Numbered from the stretch's first letter, positions 15,874 to 25,167 are shown. The stretch is DNA of 64,000 nucleotides from Dyadobacter sp. 3J3 (GCF_009801115.1 NZ_VTOL01000001.1:813048-877047); one strand, 5' to 3'. The notes: a model not told the origin generated them from the sequence alone. Made by a program: numbers and translations.

Positions 15874-17865
15874 ATGAGCAGCGTTTTAGATCCAAGCCGT
15901 ATTAATTATCTGGGGAAATTTATTGAACTCATCCGAAGTTCATACAACGCGAAGACCAACAAGGATAAACCCTCTTCGGAAATCCTTACTGCTGTCCTGA
16001 TGGATCGTCGTGAAAAAGACCTGTTAGCAGACCAGATTAATTCCATTCTTAAATCAACCAAATTCGTTTCACTGCTTACAGAATCTGAGATTGGTGCGAA
16101 CCGCGGTTTTTTTTCGGATGCATTTGCAAGATTAGGTTATAAATTTCTCCCGCCGGTTCATGAAGAAACCGAACTTCGTACACAGTTTGATAATTTGTTT
16201 AATCACAAAAAAGATTATTTCTGGGTACAGGCCATTCCGGATGAAAACTGGTGTAATTTCTTTGTAGACATATTCAGGAAAAACAGCCCGGCTTTAACTC
16301 AATACATTGAACGAGAACTTTTAAACTCCATTTTGGTGCTCGCACAACGCGCTGCCAATTTGGGAATTGAACCGGAAGTCGTCTCCAAAATTCCACGTGT
16401 GGATGATCTTGATTCTCCTTTTTTAGGATTGAATCGTGAAGTGATGCTGTATGTTGAAAAAACGATAAACCAGTTTGACTACAAAAACGAAGACCGGGAT
16501 AATGATTACAAACATATTCTGGTGATGATTAATCAATGCAAAAGCCAGGTTTCATATATCTATAAACACAAAGATCTTTTTGGAATAAGTTTGCAACTTA
16601 CAGCGCTGATCCGGCAACTGGAACAATATTTAAAACGACTTACCCAATTACTTGATTTGCTGCAAACGAATGAAAAAGACAGGCAGTGGCTCATTATAAC
16701 ACATTTGTTGAAAGAATTCGTTTATGCAGAAAATACAAAATACAGTCTTCGAAAACACTTTTCTATAAACCTGCAATTACTGACTTTCAAAGTCATTGAA
16801 AATACTTCCAAAACAGGGCAACATTATATTTCTTCAGACAGGGCCGGTTACTGGAAGTTATTTCGAAGAGCTTTGGGAGGAGGAGTCGTGGTGGGTTTGC
16901 TTTGCTGCAACAAAACAAGATTGTATTTTCAGCATCTGCCTATTTTCTGGGAAGCCTTTTTTTACAGTATGAATTATTCGTTTGGCTTCATGCTGATCCA
17001 CATACTTGGTTTTACAATCGCGACCAAACAACCAGCCATGACGGCCTCCACTATTGCTGCCAATCTTAGCAACAACGGCGAAAACCCAAACTGGCTTGAA
17101 ACAACTACGCAGCTTCTGATCAGACTTATCCGAAGCCAGTTTATTTCGTTGGTGGGAAATGCTGCCATTGCTTTCCCCGTTGCTTATGGTTTTGACAGAC
17201 TTTATTATTACGCCTACGGTTATCACATTGCCGATGCTGCGAAAGCAATAAAACTGATTGGAGAACTGAATGCGTGGGAAAGTCTGGCTATTCCCCATGC
17301 AGCTATTGCCGGCGCTTATCTAATGATATCAGGCTTAATTTCAGGATATTATGAAAACAAATGGATTTATGACAAGTATACTTTAAGGATCAAAAGTCAC
17401 CCCGGACTTATCCGGTTTTTTGGACAGGACAAACTGAACCGGATTGCGATTTACCTTGAACATAATTTCGGCGCTCTGGCCGGAAATTTTGCATTGGGTA
17501 TTTTTCTTGGAGCAACAAGCGCGGTTGGTTTTACGCTCGGGATACCGCTGGATATCCGTCACATTACATTTGCTTCTGGCAATTTCGGATTGGCATTTGC
17601 CGGATTGCACAGCCACATTTCAACTGATTTGTGGATTAATTCCATTATTGGTATTTCTTGTATTGGCATAATGAACGTGCTCGTAAGTTTCGGGCTTTCT
17701 ATCGCGTTTGCTCTTAAATCCAGAAATGCAAAATTTAGTGAGGTGAAAAGCCTGTTGGGGAATTTGTCATGGCAATTCTTTCATCACGGGTCTGCATTCT
17801 TTTTCCCGGTGAAGGAAACTGTTGCAGTCAATGACGAGCTTCCTGAGGTAATTGTTAACCGATAG
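15874..17865 (+). CDS. Site-specific recombinase (Gcr) family membrane protein
   Basis: The 663-residue protein resembles the SpecificRecomb/Gcr family in length and layout. Residues 1-~320 are soluble and helical. The C-terminal half has about six hydrophobic segments: ALGGGVVVGLLCC; WEAFFYSMNYSFGFMLIHIL; FISLVGNAAIAFPVAYGF; IPHAAIAGAYLMISGLISGY; LAGNFALGIFLGATSAVGF; and IIGISCIGIMNVLVSFGLSI. No Ser- or Tyr-recombinase active-site motif is visible, so the recombinase name inherited by this family is doubtful; it is better described as a polytopic inner-membrane protein of unknown function. Monocistronic setting, ATG start after an AT-rich leader. Confidence 0.75.
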   Translation: MSSVLDPSRINYLGKFIELIRSSYNAKTNKDKPSSEILTAVLMDRREKDLLADQINSILKSTKFVSLLTESEIGANRGFFSDAFARLGYKFLPPVHEETELRTQFDNLFNHKKDYFWVQAIPDENWCNFFVDIFRKNSPALTQYIERELLNSILVLAQRAANLGIEPEVVSKIPRVDDLDSPFLGLNREVMLYVEKTINQFDYKNEDRDNDYKHILVMINQCKSQVSYIYKHKDLFGISLQLTALIRQLEQYLKRLTQLLDLLQTNEKDRQWLIITHLLKEFVYAENTKYSLRKHFSINLQLLTFKVIENTSKTGQHYISSDRAGYWKLFRRALGGGVVVGLLCCNKTRLYFQHLPIFWEAFFYSMNYSFGFMLIHILGFTIATKQPAMTASTIAANLSNNGENPNWLETTTQLLIRLIRSQFISLVGNAAIAFPVAYGFDRLYYYAYGYHIADAAKAIKLIGELNAWESLAIPHAAIAGAYLMISGLISGYYENKWIYDKYTLRIKSHPGLIRFFGQDKLNRIAIYLEHNFGALAGNFALGIFLGATSAVGFTLGIPLDIRHITFASGNFGLAFAGLHSHISTDLWINSIIGISCIGIMNVLVSFGLSIAFALKSRNAKFSEVKSLLGNLSWQFFHHGSAFFFPVKETVAVNDELPEVIVNR

Positions 17866-18053
17866 GTGCGCAATTGATATGGAAAGTGGTTTGAACGAAG
17901 ACCATTATATTTCCAAATTATCATAAATTTGTTTTAAATAGCAGTTTTAGTGAAGTGAGTGATGTAGATACTCTTCAAAATTCACTTTATTGTTAAAAAT
18001 AATTTCTCCTTAAAGATTATCACGTTATGAACAGCGGTAAATTATTACCTGCA

Positions 18054-18890
18054 ATGAAAATAAGAATTAAGATTTTACAATTATTCACATTTTCATTACT
18101 AATATTTTTCTCATCAGCATCACAGGCGCAATTAGCCACACAGAAAGTTTTTACCCAAAAAATGGAGCTTCCCGGTAACGGTGATTTGGGAACACAGGTT
18201 TTACGCATGGCAGAATCTTTTCTGGGTACGCCGTACGTCGCAAGCACATTGGAAGGAAATCCGACTGAAAAGCTTGTCTGCAAATTCGATGGACTGGATT
18301 GTACCACGCTTGTTGAGAGTTCAATAGCACTGGCTATTGCGAAAAGTGAAAACCTGAGTTATGATGGCTATAAAACTGAACTTACAAAAATCAGGTACCG
18401 GGATGGCGTTATAGACGGCTATCCTTCAAGATTACATTACGTTTTGGACTGGATGTATGAAAATGAAAAACGCGGCCGACTGGAAGATATAACATCCAAA
18501 GTGGGTGGTATACCTTATAAAAAGGAAATTAATTTTATGTCAACCCACGCTAATTTTTATCCGGCACTGGATAATACGGAGGTTTGGGAGAAAATTAAGG
18601 AACAGGAAAATATTATTAACAGCAGAGAGTATTCTTACATTCCAAAAGCGCATCTTCAAAAAACAGAACCTATGCTGCGCGATGGAGATATTGTTGCTTT
18701 CACCTCCTCTGTGGAAGGACTTGATTGTAACCACATGGGTATTATTACAAAAATCGGAAACCGCGCATACTTAATGCATGCATCGCTGGCAGGAAAAAAA
18801 GTAATGTTATCCAGTCTTCCCTTAGCAGAATACGTGGCATCCGTTCCTAAACATACAGGGATGATCGTGGCGCGGCTCACAGAACAATAA
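18054..18890 (+). CDS. DUF1460 (NlpC/P60-like amidase) secreted protein
   Basis: The 278-residue form starts MKIRIKILQLFTFSLLIFFS, a good signal peptide cleaved near SQAQ; an ATG nine codons upstream (18027) would give a less typical n-region. DUF1460 proteins are papain-fold hydrolases. The likely nucleophile Cys lies in KFDGLDCTTLVES, a second GLDCNHMGI supplies the catalytic His, and AYLMHASLAGKKV follows. By family they are predicted N-acetylmuramoyl-L-alanine or peptidoglycan-fragment amidases acting in the periplasm. The stop is 3 bases before the MscS gene, so the two are probably co-transcribed and linked to envelope maintenance. Confidence 0.87.
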   Translation: MKIRIKILQLFTFSLLIFFSSASQAQLATQKVFTQKMELPGNGDLGTQVLRMAESFLGTPYVASTLEGNPTEKLVCKFDGLDCTTLVESSIALAIAKSENLSYDGYKTELTKIRYRDGVIDGYPSRLHYVLDWMYENEKRGRLEDITSKVGGIPYKKEINFMSTHANFYPALDNTEVWEKIKEQENIINSREYSYIPKAHLQKTEPMLRDGDIVAFTSSVEGLDCNHMGIITKIGNRAYLMHASLAGKKVMLSSLPLAEYVASVPKHTGMIVARLTEQ

Positions 18891-18893
18891 ACA

Positions 18894-19943
18894 ATGAATA
18901 ACTTTCTGGCATTACTTGATTACAAAAATTCTCCCTGGCTAATTATTTTACTGGCCATGATCATTGGCCTGGTCATTAGTTTGATTGTCATCAAAACAAT
19001 TGCGATTACCGCAAGAAAAAAGGAATGGCCAGTCATTCGGGCAATTCATCAGAATCAAACCAGCGTTCTGTATTTTTTCATTCCGTTACTGATCATCACA
19101 TTAATAACAAAAACCTACTCAGAATCACATCCTCCCTATGAATTTACGCATGGAATCAGCAAAATAGCACTGATTGCGGTAAGTACCTGGTTGATGACGC
19201 GTATTGTTATTATCGTTGAAAAAATCCTGATTGATAAACTTGATTTTGACACTCCGAATAATAACGATGCAAGAAAGCTTTACACTAAAATCAAATTTGT
19301 AAAGCGGATGATAATCATTCTGACAATTATTTTTGGTGTTTCAATCTTATTGTTGAGTTTTGACAGCGTTCGTCAATATGGTGTCGGGATACTAACATCA
19401 GCAGGTATTGTCAGTGTGATCATCGGTTTTGCAGCGCAAAAATCGCTTGGTAATCTGTTAGCGGGTATTCAAATCGCCTTTACCCAGCCTATCAAAATTG
19501 ATGATGTTGTGATTGTCGAAGGCGAATGGGGACGAATTGAAGAAATAAATCTGACTTATGTCGTTGTTAATATCTGGGATCTGCGCCGGATGGTTTTACC
19601 GATAACTTATTTCATCGAAAAACCTTTTCAAAATTGGACAAGAAATGACAGCACCTTAATTGGTACAGCATTTTTCAATTTAAATTATCACACGCCCGTT
19701 GAAAAGTTACGCGAAAAATTGGAACAAATTCTGTTAAATACGCCTCTTTGGGATGGGAAATCCTGGGCTTTACAGGTGACAGATACACAGGCACAATTCA
19801 TGGTTGTTCGTGCTATTATGTCTGCCCGAAATTCTTCACAGGCTTTCGATCTGCGTTGTCTGGTTCGTGAAAAAATAATTGAATTTATTCGTGATGAATA
19901 TCCGGAATCTTTGCCAGGACTGATGATTGAAGAACAGAAATAA
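18894..19943 (+). CDS. MscS-family mechanosensitive ion channel
   Basis: The 349-residue channel protein has about four N-terminal membrane helices (including LIILLAMIIGLVISLIVIKT and VLYFFIPLLIITLITKTYS). The pore-lining MscS signature SAGIVSVIIGFAAQKSLGNL is followed by the beta domain AFTQPIKIDDVVIVEGEWGRIEEINL and a C-terminal alpha/beta domain. It should release solutes on hypo-osmotic shock. It is the second gene of a likely operon with the DUF1460 amidase. REP-like repeats begin just after its stop. Confidence 0.95.
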   Translation: MNNFLALLDYKNSPWLIILLAMIIGLVISLIVIKTIAITARKKEWPVIRAIHQNQTSVLYFFIPLLIITLITKTYSESHPPYEFTHGISKIALIAVSTWLMTRIVIIVEKILIDKLDFDTPNNNDARKLYTKIKFVKRMIIILTIIFGVSILLLSFDSVRQYGVGILTSAGIVSVIIGFAAQKSLGNLLAGIQIAFTQPIKIDDVVIVEGEWGRIEEINLTYVVVNIWDLRRMVLPITYFIEKPFQNWTRNDSTLIGTAFFNLNYHTPVEKLREKLEQILLNTPLWDGKSWALQVTDTQAQFMVVRAIMSARNSSQAFDLRCLVREKIIEFIRDEYPESLPGLMIEEQK

Positions 19944-19945
19944 CT

Positions 19946-20110
19946 ATCCCACGGGATAAATCCCACGGCGATCAAATCGGTCATACCTATGTTATTTTTC
20001 CTAAATAAATTTTAGATTGATATAACCAATGCCGTAGGCATGGCCGACATTGTAGCCGTGGGTTTCAACCCACGGAACCACGGAACCACGGAACCACCGA
20101 CGCACGGAAC
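19946..20110. repeat. Inverted pair of REP-like double-hairpin elements
   Basis: The left copy (about 19948-19991) has the imperfect stem cccacgggataaatcccacg followed by cgatcaaatcggtcatacc. The right copy, in the opposite orientation, has atgccgtaggcat (20029-20041), a ggccgacattgtag linker and the perfect 9-bp-stem palindrome ccgtgggtttcaacccacgg (20056-20075). This order matches the element that builds the arrays at 54.9-55.9 kb. Three tandem copies of ccacggaa follow to about 20096. I read it as a dispersed BIME-like pair mobilised by Y1 transposases such as the one at 54.5 kb. Confidence 0.7.
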
Positions 20111-20163
20111 CGAAACCTACGGAAAACACGAAAAAAACCAATTTATATTTTCAAACAAAACGT

Positions 20164-20200
20164 AAAAAAATGGCCATCGAAACCCGATGGCCATTTTTTG
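20164..20200. terminator. Bidirectional intrinsic terminator
   Basis: The 9-base stem tggccatcg / cgatggcca has a 5-base loop, with seven As on its left and six Ts on its right. It can terminate read-through from either side of the gap between MscS and the histidine kinase. Confidence 0.85.
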
Positions 20201-20519
20201 TCTTACTACTCACCTCTCAATTTAACTTATTACAGTTAAGCGTTGAATCTTACATGCTGCCAATAACTCATTGAACAGCGTCGATAGTTATTTCTATCAA
20301 TTTCATTTTTCCATTTCCAAGTCAATATGGAACGGGTTATATTTTCATTGCTCCGGATCAATTAAGACACTTTAAAATCTCAATTACTTCCTTTTGGCAA
20401 TTTTATTATTTACTTATTTATCAAACAATTAATATCACCAACACCCATTTCACTTTTGACAATAAACCCTGCGGCCGGACCATTTATTGCCAAGTAAATA
20501 CCTTCCTAAAAACGGCGAT

Positions 20520-20627
20520 ATGAAAACTTATACAATTGAAAACCAGTCCTATCATAAAATCTTCGACCGCGATTTTATGATACAAATGACCTCAGACCTT
20601 GTTAAAGTCAGATTAATGCAAAATTAA
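20520..20627 (+). CDS. Possible 35-aa small protein, unrecognised
   Basis: A short frame starts ATG after an A-rich stretch and encodes MKTYTIENQSYHKIFDRDFM plus 15 residues. Codon choice looks like that of neighbouring genes, but there is no family, signal peptide or membrane helix. It faces the histidine kinase gene convergently, 26 bases from its stop. It may be chance; the rest of 20201-20653 shows no other feature. Confidence 0.25.
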   Translation: MKTYTIENQSYHKIFDRDFMIQMTSDLVKVRLMQN

Positions 20628-20653
20628 AAACGAATTAAAAAGAAAGAGATTTT

Positions 20654-22024
20654 TCAGAAAGGCGGGAATTTCAATGTAAAGGTACTTCCAAGGCCAACTT
20701 TGGACTCCACATCGATACTTGCGCCCTGCATTGTGATAATGCGTTTTGTAAGCGCTAATCCAATACCATAACCGGCCTTGCTCATCGTAGTGGCACTGCG
20801 GTAAAAAGTATCAAATACATAAGGTAATTCAGAAGCTGCAATACCCATGCCGACATCCTTGAAGGAGATTTTAATAAGGTCTTTATCTATTTCAAGAAAT
20901 ACATTAACGCTATGATTATCAGAATATTTACATGCATTATCCATCAGATTCATAAATGCAGTTCTCAAAAGGCTTTCATCGCCATATCTTAATAATTCCT
21001 CTTCATTTTCCGGAATCTGGTCATAATTGATATGAACCTTATAGCCCGAATTTTTTTGCTGGATAGAAGCTTGCGCCTGCCACAAAACTTCATCAATCCT
21101 GATTTTCGAAAAAGTAACCCGAAATGCATGTTCCTCCGTCCTTGCCAGTTCAAGCAATCTGCTAACGAGTTCATTCATTTCCTTTACCTCTTCCAGAATT
21201 CCTTTTAAAGCTTCCTCATAATAATCCCCGTTCCGGGCCTTCATGAGGGCGACTTCCACTTCGCTCATAATTAACGCAAGCGGTGTGCGCAATTCATGGG
21301 AAGCATGTGAAACGAAATTCTTCTGGGCTACAAATGCGATTTCCAGCCGGTTCAGCATAAGATTGAACGTTTGTGCGAGCAATGCCAGCTCGTCCTTTTC
21401 GCGGCCAACTGTAACTTTATCATGGAGGTTTCCTGCGGAAATATTATTTACCTGAGCGATAATATCGGATACAGGTTTTATCGCATCCGTAGCAAATTGC
21501 CAACCAGCCACAGCTACCAAAATGAGCGAAAGTAGCCATCCAATAACCAAAATCTCGCGCAAGCGCTGTAATTGACTTGAACCAAGATGGTCATTTGCAA
21601 TAGCCACCACCACCCAGGGCTTGCGGTGGTCCTGCAAAATATGCCTGATAACTATTACTTCTTTTTTAGCATGTTTGGTGTGAATCTCCTTGCCGCTCCG
21701 GGCATCCGTCAGCATTTGATGTGTAAGAACAAACTCAAAAGAACCACTATTAAAAATCACAGAATCCCCACCGTCATAAATCGTTATTTCTTCATCGAGC
21801 AATACGGTGTTATTTTCTTTCTCAATTTTGTCAATGTCCGCCTTACTTATTCCTTTACTAGCCTCCACCAACTGCGCAATTGTTTGTCCACGTTCATTCA
21901 GGAATGAATAAAACTGTTTTTCCCGGTACTGATCATAAAAAAAGTAAATCGACAAACAGAAAAGCGCCATGATGGAACCAACCAACATGGTAAATAGTAA
22001 AGTAAGCCGGGTTTTTATGTTCAT
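20654..22024 (-). CDS. Sensor histidine kinase, two-component (CusS-like architecture)
   Basis: The 456-residue kinase has helix 1 (~8-30), a periplasmic sensor (~31-158), helix 2 (ILVIGWLLSLILVAVAGWQF, ~162-181), HAMP (~182-232), HisKA with His243 in SHASHELRTPLAL, and HATPase_c with an N box (NLMDNACKYS), a degenerate DVGMGI G1 box and GYGIGLALTKR. Its ATG overlaps the TGA of the upstream OmpR-type regulator (ATGA), so the pair is translationally coupled and is a cognate two-component system. The HAMP-HisKA type resembles metal or envelope-stress sensors, but the signal is not inferable. Confidence 0.94.
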   Translation of the reverse strand: MNIKTRLTLLFTMLVGSIMALFCLSIYFFYDQYREKQFYSFLNERGQTIAQLVEASKGISKADIDKIEKENNTVLLDEEITIYDGGDSVIFNSGSFEFVLTHQMLTDARSGKEIHTKHAKKEVIVIRHILQDHRKPWVVVAIANDHLGSSQLQRLREILVIGWLLSLILVAVAGWQFATDAIKPVSDIIAQVNNISAGNLHDKVTVGREKDELALLAQTFNLMLNRLEIAFVAQKNFVSHASHELRTPLALIMSEVEVALMKARNGDYYEEALKGILEEVKEMNELVSRLLELARTEEHAFRVTFSKIRIDEVLWQAQASIQQKNSGYKVHINYDQIPENEEELLRYGDESLLRTAFMNLMDNACKYSDNHSVNVFLEIDKDLIKISFKDVGMGIAASELPYVFDTFYRSATTMSKAGYGIGLALTKRIITMQGASIDVESKVGLGSTFTLKFPPF

Positions 22025-22698
22025 TCTTCCTTAAAAATATAACCCATCCCAACCACCGTATGAATCAGTTTTGTCGTGTAATCTTTATCTACCTTTTTGC
22101 GTAAAAAATTGATATAAACGTCAATTACATTCGTACCTGTATCAAAACGAATATCCCATACCTGTTCTGCAATATCAACCCTTGATACTACCCTTCCCCG
22201 GTTTCGCATCAGATATTCCAGCAAGGCAAATTCTTTGGCTGTCAGATCGATCCGGTTACCGGCTCTTCTGGCCACTTTTTCGTCAAGATTCAATTCCAGA
22301 TCAGCAAGTTTCAATATCTGGCTGGATTGCTCACGGTTGCTGTTTCTTTGTGATAAAACTTTGATACGGGCAATCAGTTCCCGGAATTCAAAAGGTTTTA
22401 CCAGATAATCATCACCACCTGCTTCAAAACCATCCAGTTTGTCATCAATCGTGCCAAGTGCCGTTAGAAACAAAATTGGCGTGGTCAATCCGTCATTCCT
22501 AAGTTGTTTAGCCAAATCGTAGCCATTGAGCAATGGCAGGTTAACGTCCAGAATAATGACATCAAATCTGTAATTGGAAGCCATTTTCTTTCCGACCTGA
22601 CCATCATAGGCGAGTTCTACTTCCCAAGACTGTTCTTCAAGACCGCGTTTTAAAAATCCAGCCAGTTTCGGCTCATCTTCTACAACTAATATTTTCAT
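22021..22698 (-). CDS. OmpR/PhoB-family response regulator
   Basis: At 225 residues it has a receiver (E7/D8, phospho-acceptor D51 in VIILDVNLP, Lys in YLVKPFEF) and a C-terminal winged helix (LTAKEFALLEYLMRNRGRVV through IHTVVGMGYIFKEE). Phosphorylated by the kinase encoded just downstream, it should bind tandem promoter repeats. It is the first gene of the pair and overlaps the kinase gene by 4 bases. A terminator hairpin lies upstream at 22757-22790. Confidence 0.95.
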   Translation of the reverse strand: MKILVVEDEPKLAGFLKRGLEEQSWEVELAYDGQVGKKMASNYRFDVIILDVNLPLLNGYDLAKQLRNDGLTTPILFLTALGTIDDKLDGFEAGGDDYLVKPFEFRELIARIKVLSQRNSNREQSSQILKLADLELNLDEKVARRAGNRIDLTAKEFALLEYLMRNRGRVVSRVDIAEQVWDIRFDTGTNVIDVYINFLRKKVDKDYTTKLIHTVVGMGYIFKEE

Positions 22699-22756
22699 AC
22701 GCTTAGGGTTATTCTGAAAAATCTATCAAATGTGGCACAGATTTCAGACATTTCAT

Positions 22757-22790
22757 AAAAAAAGCCACTCGATGAACCGAATGGCTTTTT
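22757..22790. terminator. Intrinsic terminator hairpin
   Basis: Arms aaaaagccactcg and cgaatggcttttt pair with one mismatch around atgaac, with an A-run and a T-run on the two sides. It lies between the DinB-like gene and the regulator, both on the minus strand, so it probably ends DinB-like transcription. Confidence 0.7.
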
Positions 22791-22919
22791 GACATATATC
22801 CACACCATTAAAGAGATTGTATTCATAGAATACTTCCTTCAATTATTATGCAAAATATAACATTTTCTTAGTATTTATCGCAAAGTTTATAAGAAATGCA
22901 AAATTTTATATAAGTCAGA

Positions 22920-23480
22920 TCAATAATAATCGTCACTGCCACCAAAATTCGCTTTGTCATCAAATGCTCCGAAATCATCTTCTTCTTCCAGTTGCATTCC
23001 CTTCAAAGCCTTCTTGATCAGACCTATCTGGCCGGCATGATACACATCATGCTGGATTACGCCGTGTATCATTGTGTAGTAAGAATAATCTCTTCCAGGC
23101 ACAAAATCTTCTAGAAAACTATCATTTTCTAATTTTTCAAGCTCTGAAATAAGCTCTTCCTGTGACAAGCTTAATTCCATTTGAATAGCTTCCCATTCAA
23201 ATTCGTCTACAACAGGAAACTTTTTCCAGTCCTTGTCCAGCGTTTTTATATCAAATTCTTCATCACCCTGAATTTTGCGGACGGCAAATATTCTCCAGGT
23301 AGTCATGTGATATACAATTTCTGCAATGGAATGTGTATTTGAGCTTAGTCGTAACTCAGCCATTTTTGGCGTCACATCCCGTAATGCCTCAACTACGGAC
23401 GGGCCGTACCAGGCTTCCTCACTTTCATAAGTATCGTTGAGTACATCTATGATCCTTAAAATCTCTTCTTTTGTTTCCAT
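22920..23480 (-). CDS. DinB-like metal-dependent protein
   Basis: The 186-residue four-helix protein has the DinB/YfiT His pattern: a His in SIAEIVYHMTTWR (~54) and a pair in HGVIQHDVYHAGQIGLIKKA (~140-150) that would hold a divalent metal. An acidic C-terminal tail (LEEEDDFGAFDDKANFGGSDD) extends past the fold. By family these are bacillithiol- or mycothiol-type transferases, damage-inducible proteins or metal hydrolases; the substrate is unknown. Monocistronic. Confidence 0.88.
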   Translation of the reverse strand: METKEEILRIIDVLNDTYESEEAWYGPSVVEALRDVTPKMAELRLSSNTHSIAEIVYHMTTWRIFAVRKIQGDEEFDIKTLDKDWKKFPVVDEFEWEAIQMELSLSQEELISELEKLENDSFLEDFVPGRDYSYYTMIHGVIQHDVYHAGQIGLIKKALKGMQLEEEDDFGAFDDKANFGGSDDYY

Positions 23481-23802
23481 ATATAATTGGTTCGAATCTC
23501 GAAATTACATTTCAGCTTGCGTGACAAATTTTTATTAATACTAAAATAAAACAACGAACGGGACAAAATCAAATAAAGTTCGGCGGCACTAATTTCAATG
23601 TTCCAAACTACACAATTCCACCGAAATAAATTTATTCAACATTGTTATTTTATTGAAATCATTACAACCAAAATCTATTCCGCATGGTCATAATAAAACG
23701 TATCGCATAAATAAAAAGAAAAAATAAATGTGTTAAATACGGAAAAGTAAAATGATCATTTTTAAAATTCGTTATTAAAAAGTAAAAACAGAAAATATCA
23801 TC
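23481..23802. other. AT-rich divergent intergenic region
   Basis: 322 bp between the DinB-like gene and the DUF4136 lipoprotein gene. No reading frame, strong hairpin or exact TAnnTTTG element was found; it presumably holds both promoters. Confidence 0.4.
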
Positions 23803-24408
23803 ATGCTAAAAAAAGCTTCATTTTTAATCATTTTTGCCGCAATCTGGCTGACATCCTGCACCAAGGATCCGATCAACGATTTAACTGATCTGGATTCTCA
23901 GGTTTTTATTACAAATCATGATAAAAGTATAGATTTTAAACAATTCAAAACTTTTAGTATTGCCGATTCTGTCATCGTTGTCCAAGACGAAAGATCTGGT
24001 ACCGCGCTGACTGATCTTGACAAACAAATGTTATCCAGCATTATATCAAAAATGCAAAGCCAGGGCTACACCTATGTAGCTGCCAGCAGCAAACCTGATG
24101 TTGACCTTACCGTTGCCCGAATTACAAATACGTATCTTAATGTAACTTCTACTCCCTATTCATCCTATTACGGTGGGTATTATGGAGGTTATGGCTACGG
24201 CTATCCAAGTTATTATTCTTATTACGAAACCAGCGAAAGCTATTGGTCCGTTTCCATGCTTGACCTAAAAAATGCAAATGCCACAACCAAGACTTTAAAT
24301 GTGGTATGGAATGCGCAAATTCGCGGTTCCGGTTTAGCTAATACGGATTATTTCAGCCAGATGATGGATTCCATTTTCGGCCAGTCAACCTATCTGAAAA
24401 TCAACTAG
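23803..24408 (+). CDS. DUF4136 lipoprotein
   Basis: The 201-residue protein has a lipoprotein signal ending in lipobox LTSC (Cys19), then the DUF4136 beta/alpha fold (YTYVAASSKPDVDLTVARIT is a typical core segment). An unusual Tyr/Gly/Ser-rich loop (SSYYGGYYGGYGYGYPSYYS) sits mid-domain, likely surface exposed. The C-terminal part WNAQIRGSG also fits the family. Function is unknown; it should be anchored in the outer or inner membrane facing the periplasm. The beta-barrel gene follows after 65 bp, so co-expression is likely. Confidence 0.88.
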   Translation: MLKKASFLIIFAAIWLTSCTKDPINDLTDLDSQVFITNHDKSIDFKQFKTFSIADSVIVVQDERSGTALTDLDKQMLSSIISKMQSQGYTYVAASSKPDVDLTVARITNTYLNVTSTPYSSYYGGYYGGYGYGYPSYYSYYETSESYWSVSMLDLKNANATTKTLNVVWNAQIRGSGLANTDYFSQMMDSIFGQSTYLKIN

Positions 24409-24473
24409 ACCAGTTTTATTGCTTTCTGATTTTATTGATCGGGAAATAAATAATTTAAAAACATTATTTCAAA

Positions 24474-25133
24474 ATGAAAAAATTAGTCATTGCTGCGTTT
24501 CTTTTAGCTGGTTTTGTACCTGCTTTGGCTCAGGAACAGGCACCGAAATTATATACATTAGCCTCTCCTTATGAGCGTTACACCACTTATCTCGTAACTG
24601 CACGTTTAACGAGTGCTATACCGATTGGATCTTTCAAAAATGATTACATTGATAAAACATCCTTTGAAAATTATTCGATTTCACTGGAATGGGTTTTACA
24701 AAATTCTTTTTCTGTCGGCGGTGAGATTGGATATTCTTATTTCAAACAAAGATTACCAAGAGCACTTTACATGTCAGGAGACCAGACAATTTCTGCTGTT
24801 CAAACCCGAACTGTATCTCAATATCCAATCCAGGCATTTGTGAACTATCACTTGTTGCCAAAAAATTCATCCATCCAGCCTTACGTCCAGCTAAGCGCCG
24901 GAGGCAGTATTCTTGATTATACCGTTTATTACGGAAGCCTGGCCGATCAGAAACAGAAAATCCGTCCGACTTATGGCGTTGGCGTTGGTTCCAAATTTCT
25001 GTTTAAAAAAGACGGCTCTTTTGGCGCGGATGTGCGGGTCAAATACGCGGCAACATCTTTTAAATACGACTATCTTACCACCGGAATTTCATCTCTCAAT
25101 ACTTCCATTGGTTTGTTTTACCGTTGGTGGTAG
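24474..25133 (+). CDS. Outer-membrane beta-barrel protein
   Basis: The 219-residue protein has a clean signal peptide (MKKLVIAAFLLAGFVPALAQ), then alternating amphipathic strands such as FSVGGEIGYSYFKQRL, SIQPYVQLSAGGSILDYTVY and FGADVRVKYAATSFKYDY. It ends SIGLFYRWW with a terminal aromatic, the usual barrel C-terminus. The size suits an 8-stranded OmpA/OmpW-type barrel. Ligand unknown. It lies between a DUF4136 lipoprotein and a large envelope protein, 34 bp from the latter. Confidence 0.85.
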   Translation: MKKLVIAAFLLAGFVPALAQEQAPKLYTLASPYERYTTYLVTARLTSAIPIGSFKNDYIDKTSFENYSISLEWVLQNSFSVGGEIGYSYFKQRLPRALYMSGDQTISAVQTRTVSQYPIQAFVNYHLLPKNSSIQPYVQLSAGGSILDYTVYYGSLADQKQKIRPTYGVGVGSKFLFKKDGSFGADVRVKYAATSFKYDYLTTGISSLNTSIGLFYRWW

Positions 25134-25167
25134 CCTATATTTAGCCGTTCACAGTTAATTTTCAGCT

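Noticed and set aside
23488..23500. ggttcgaatctc, resembling a tRNA T-loop
   Set aside because: Flanking bases do not form a T-stem, and no anticodon arm or acceptor stem is found nearby.
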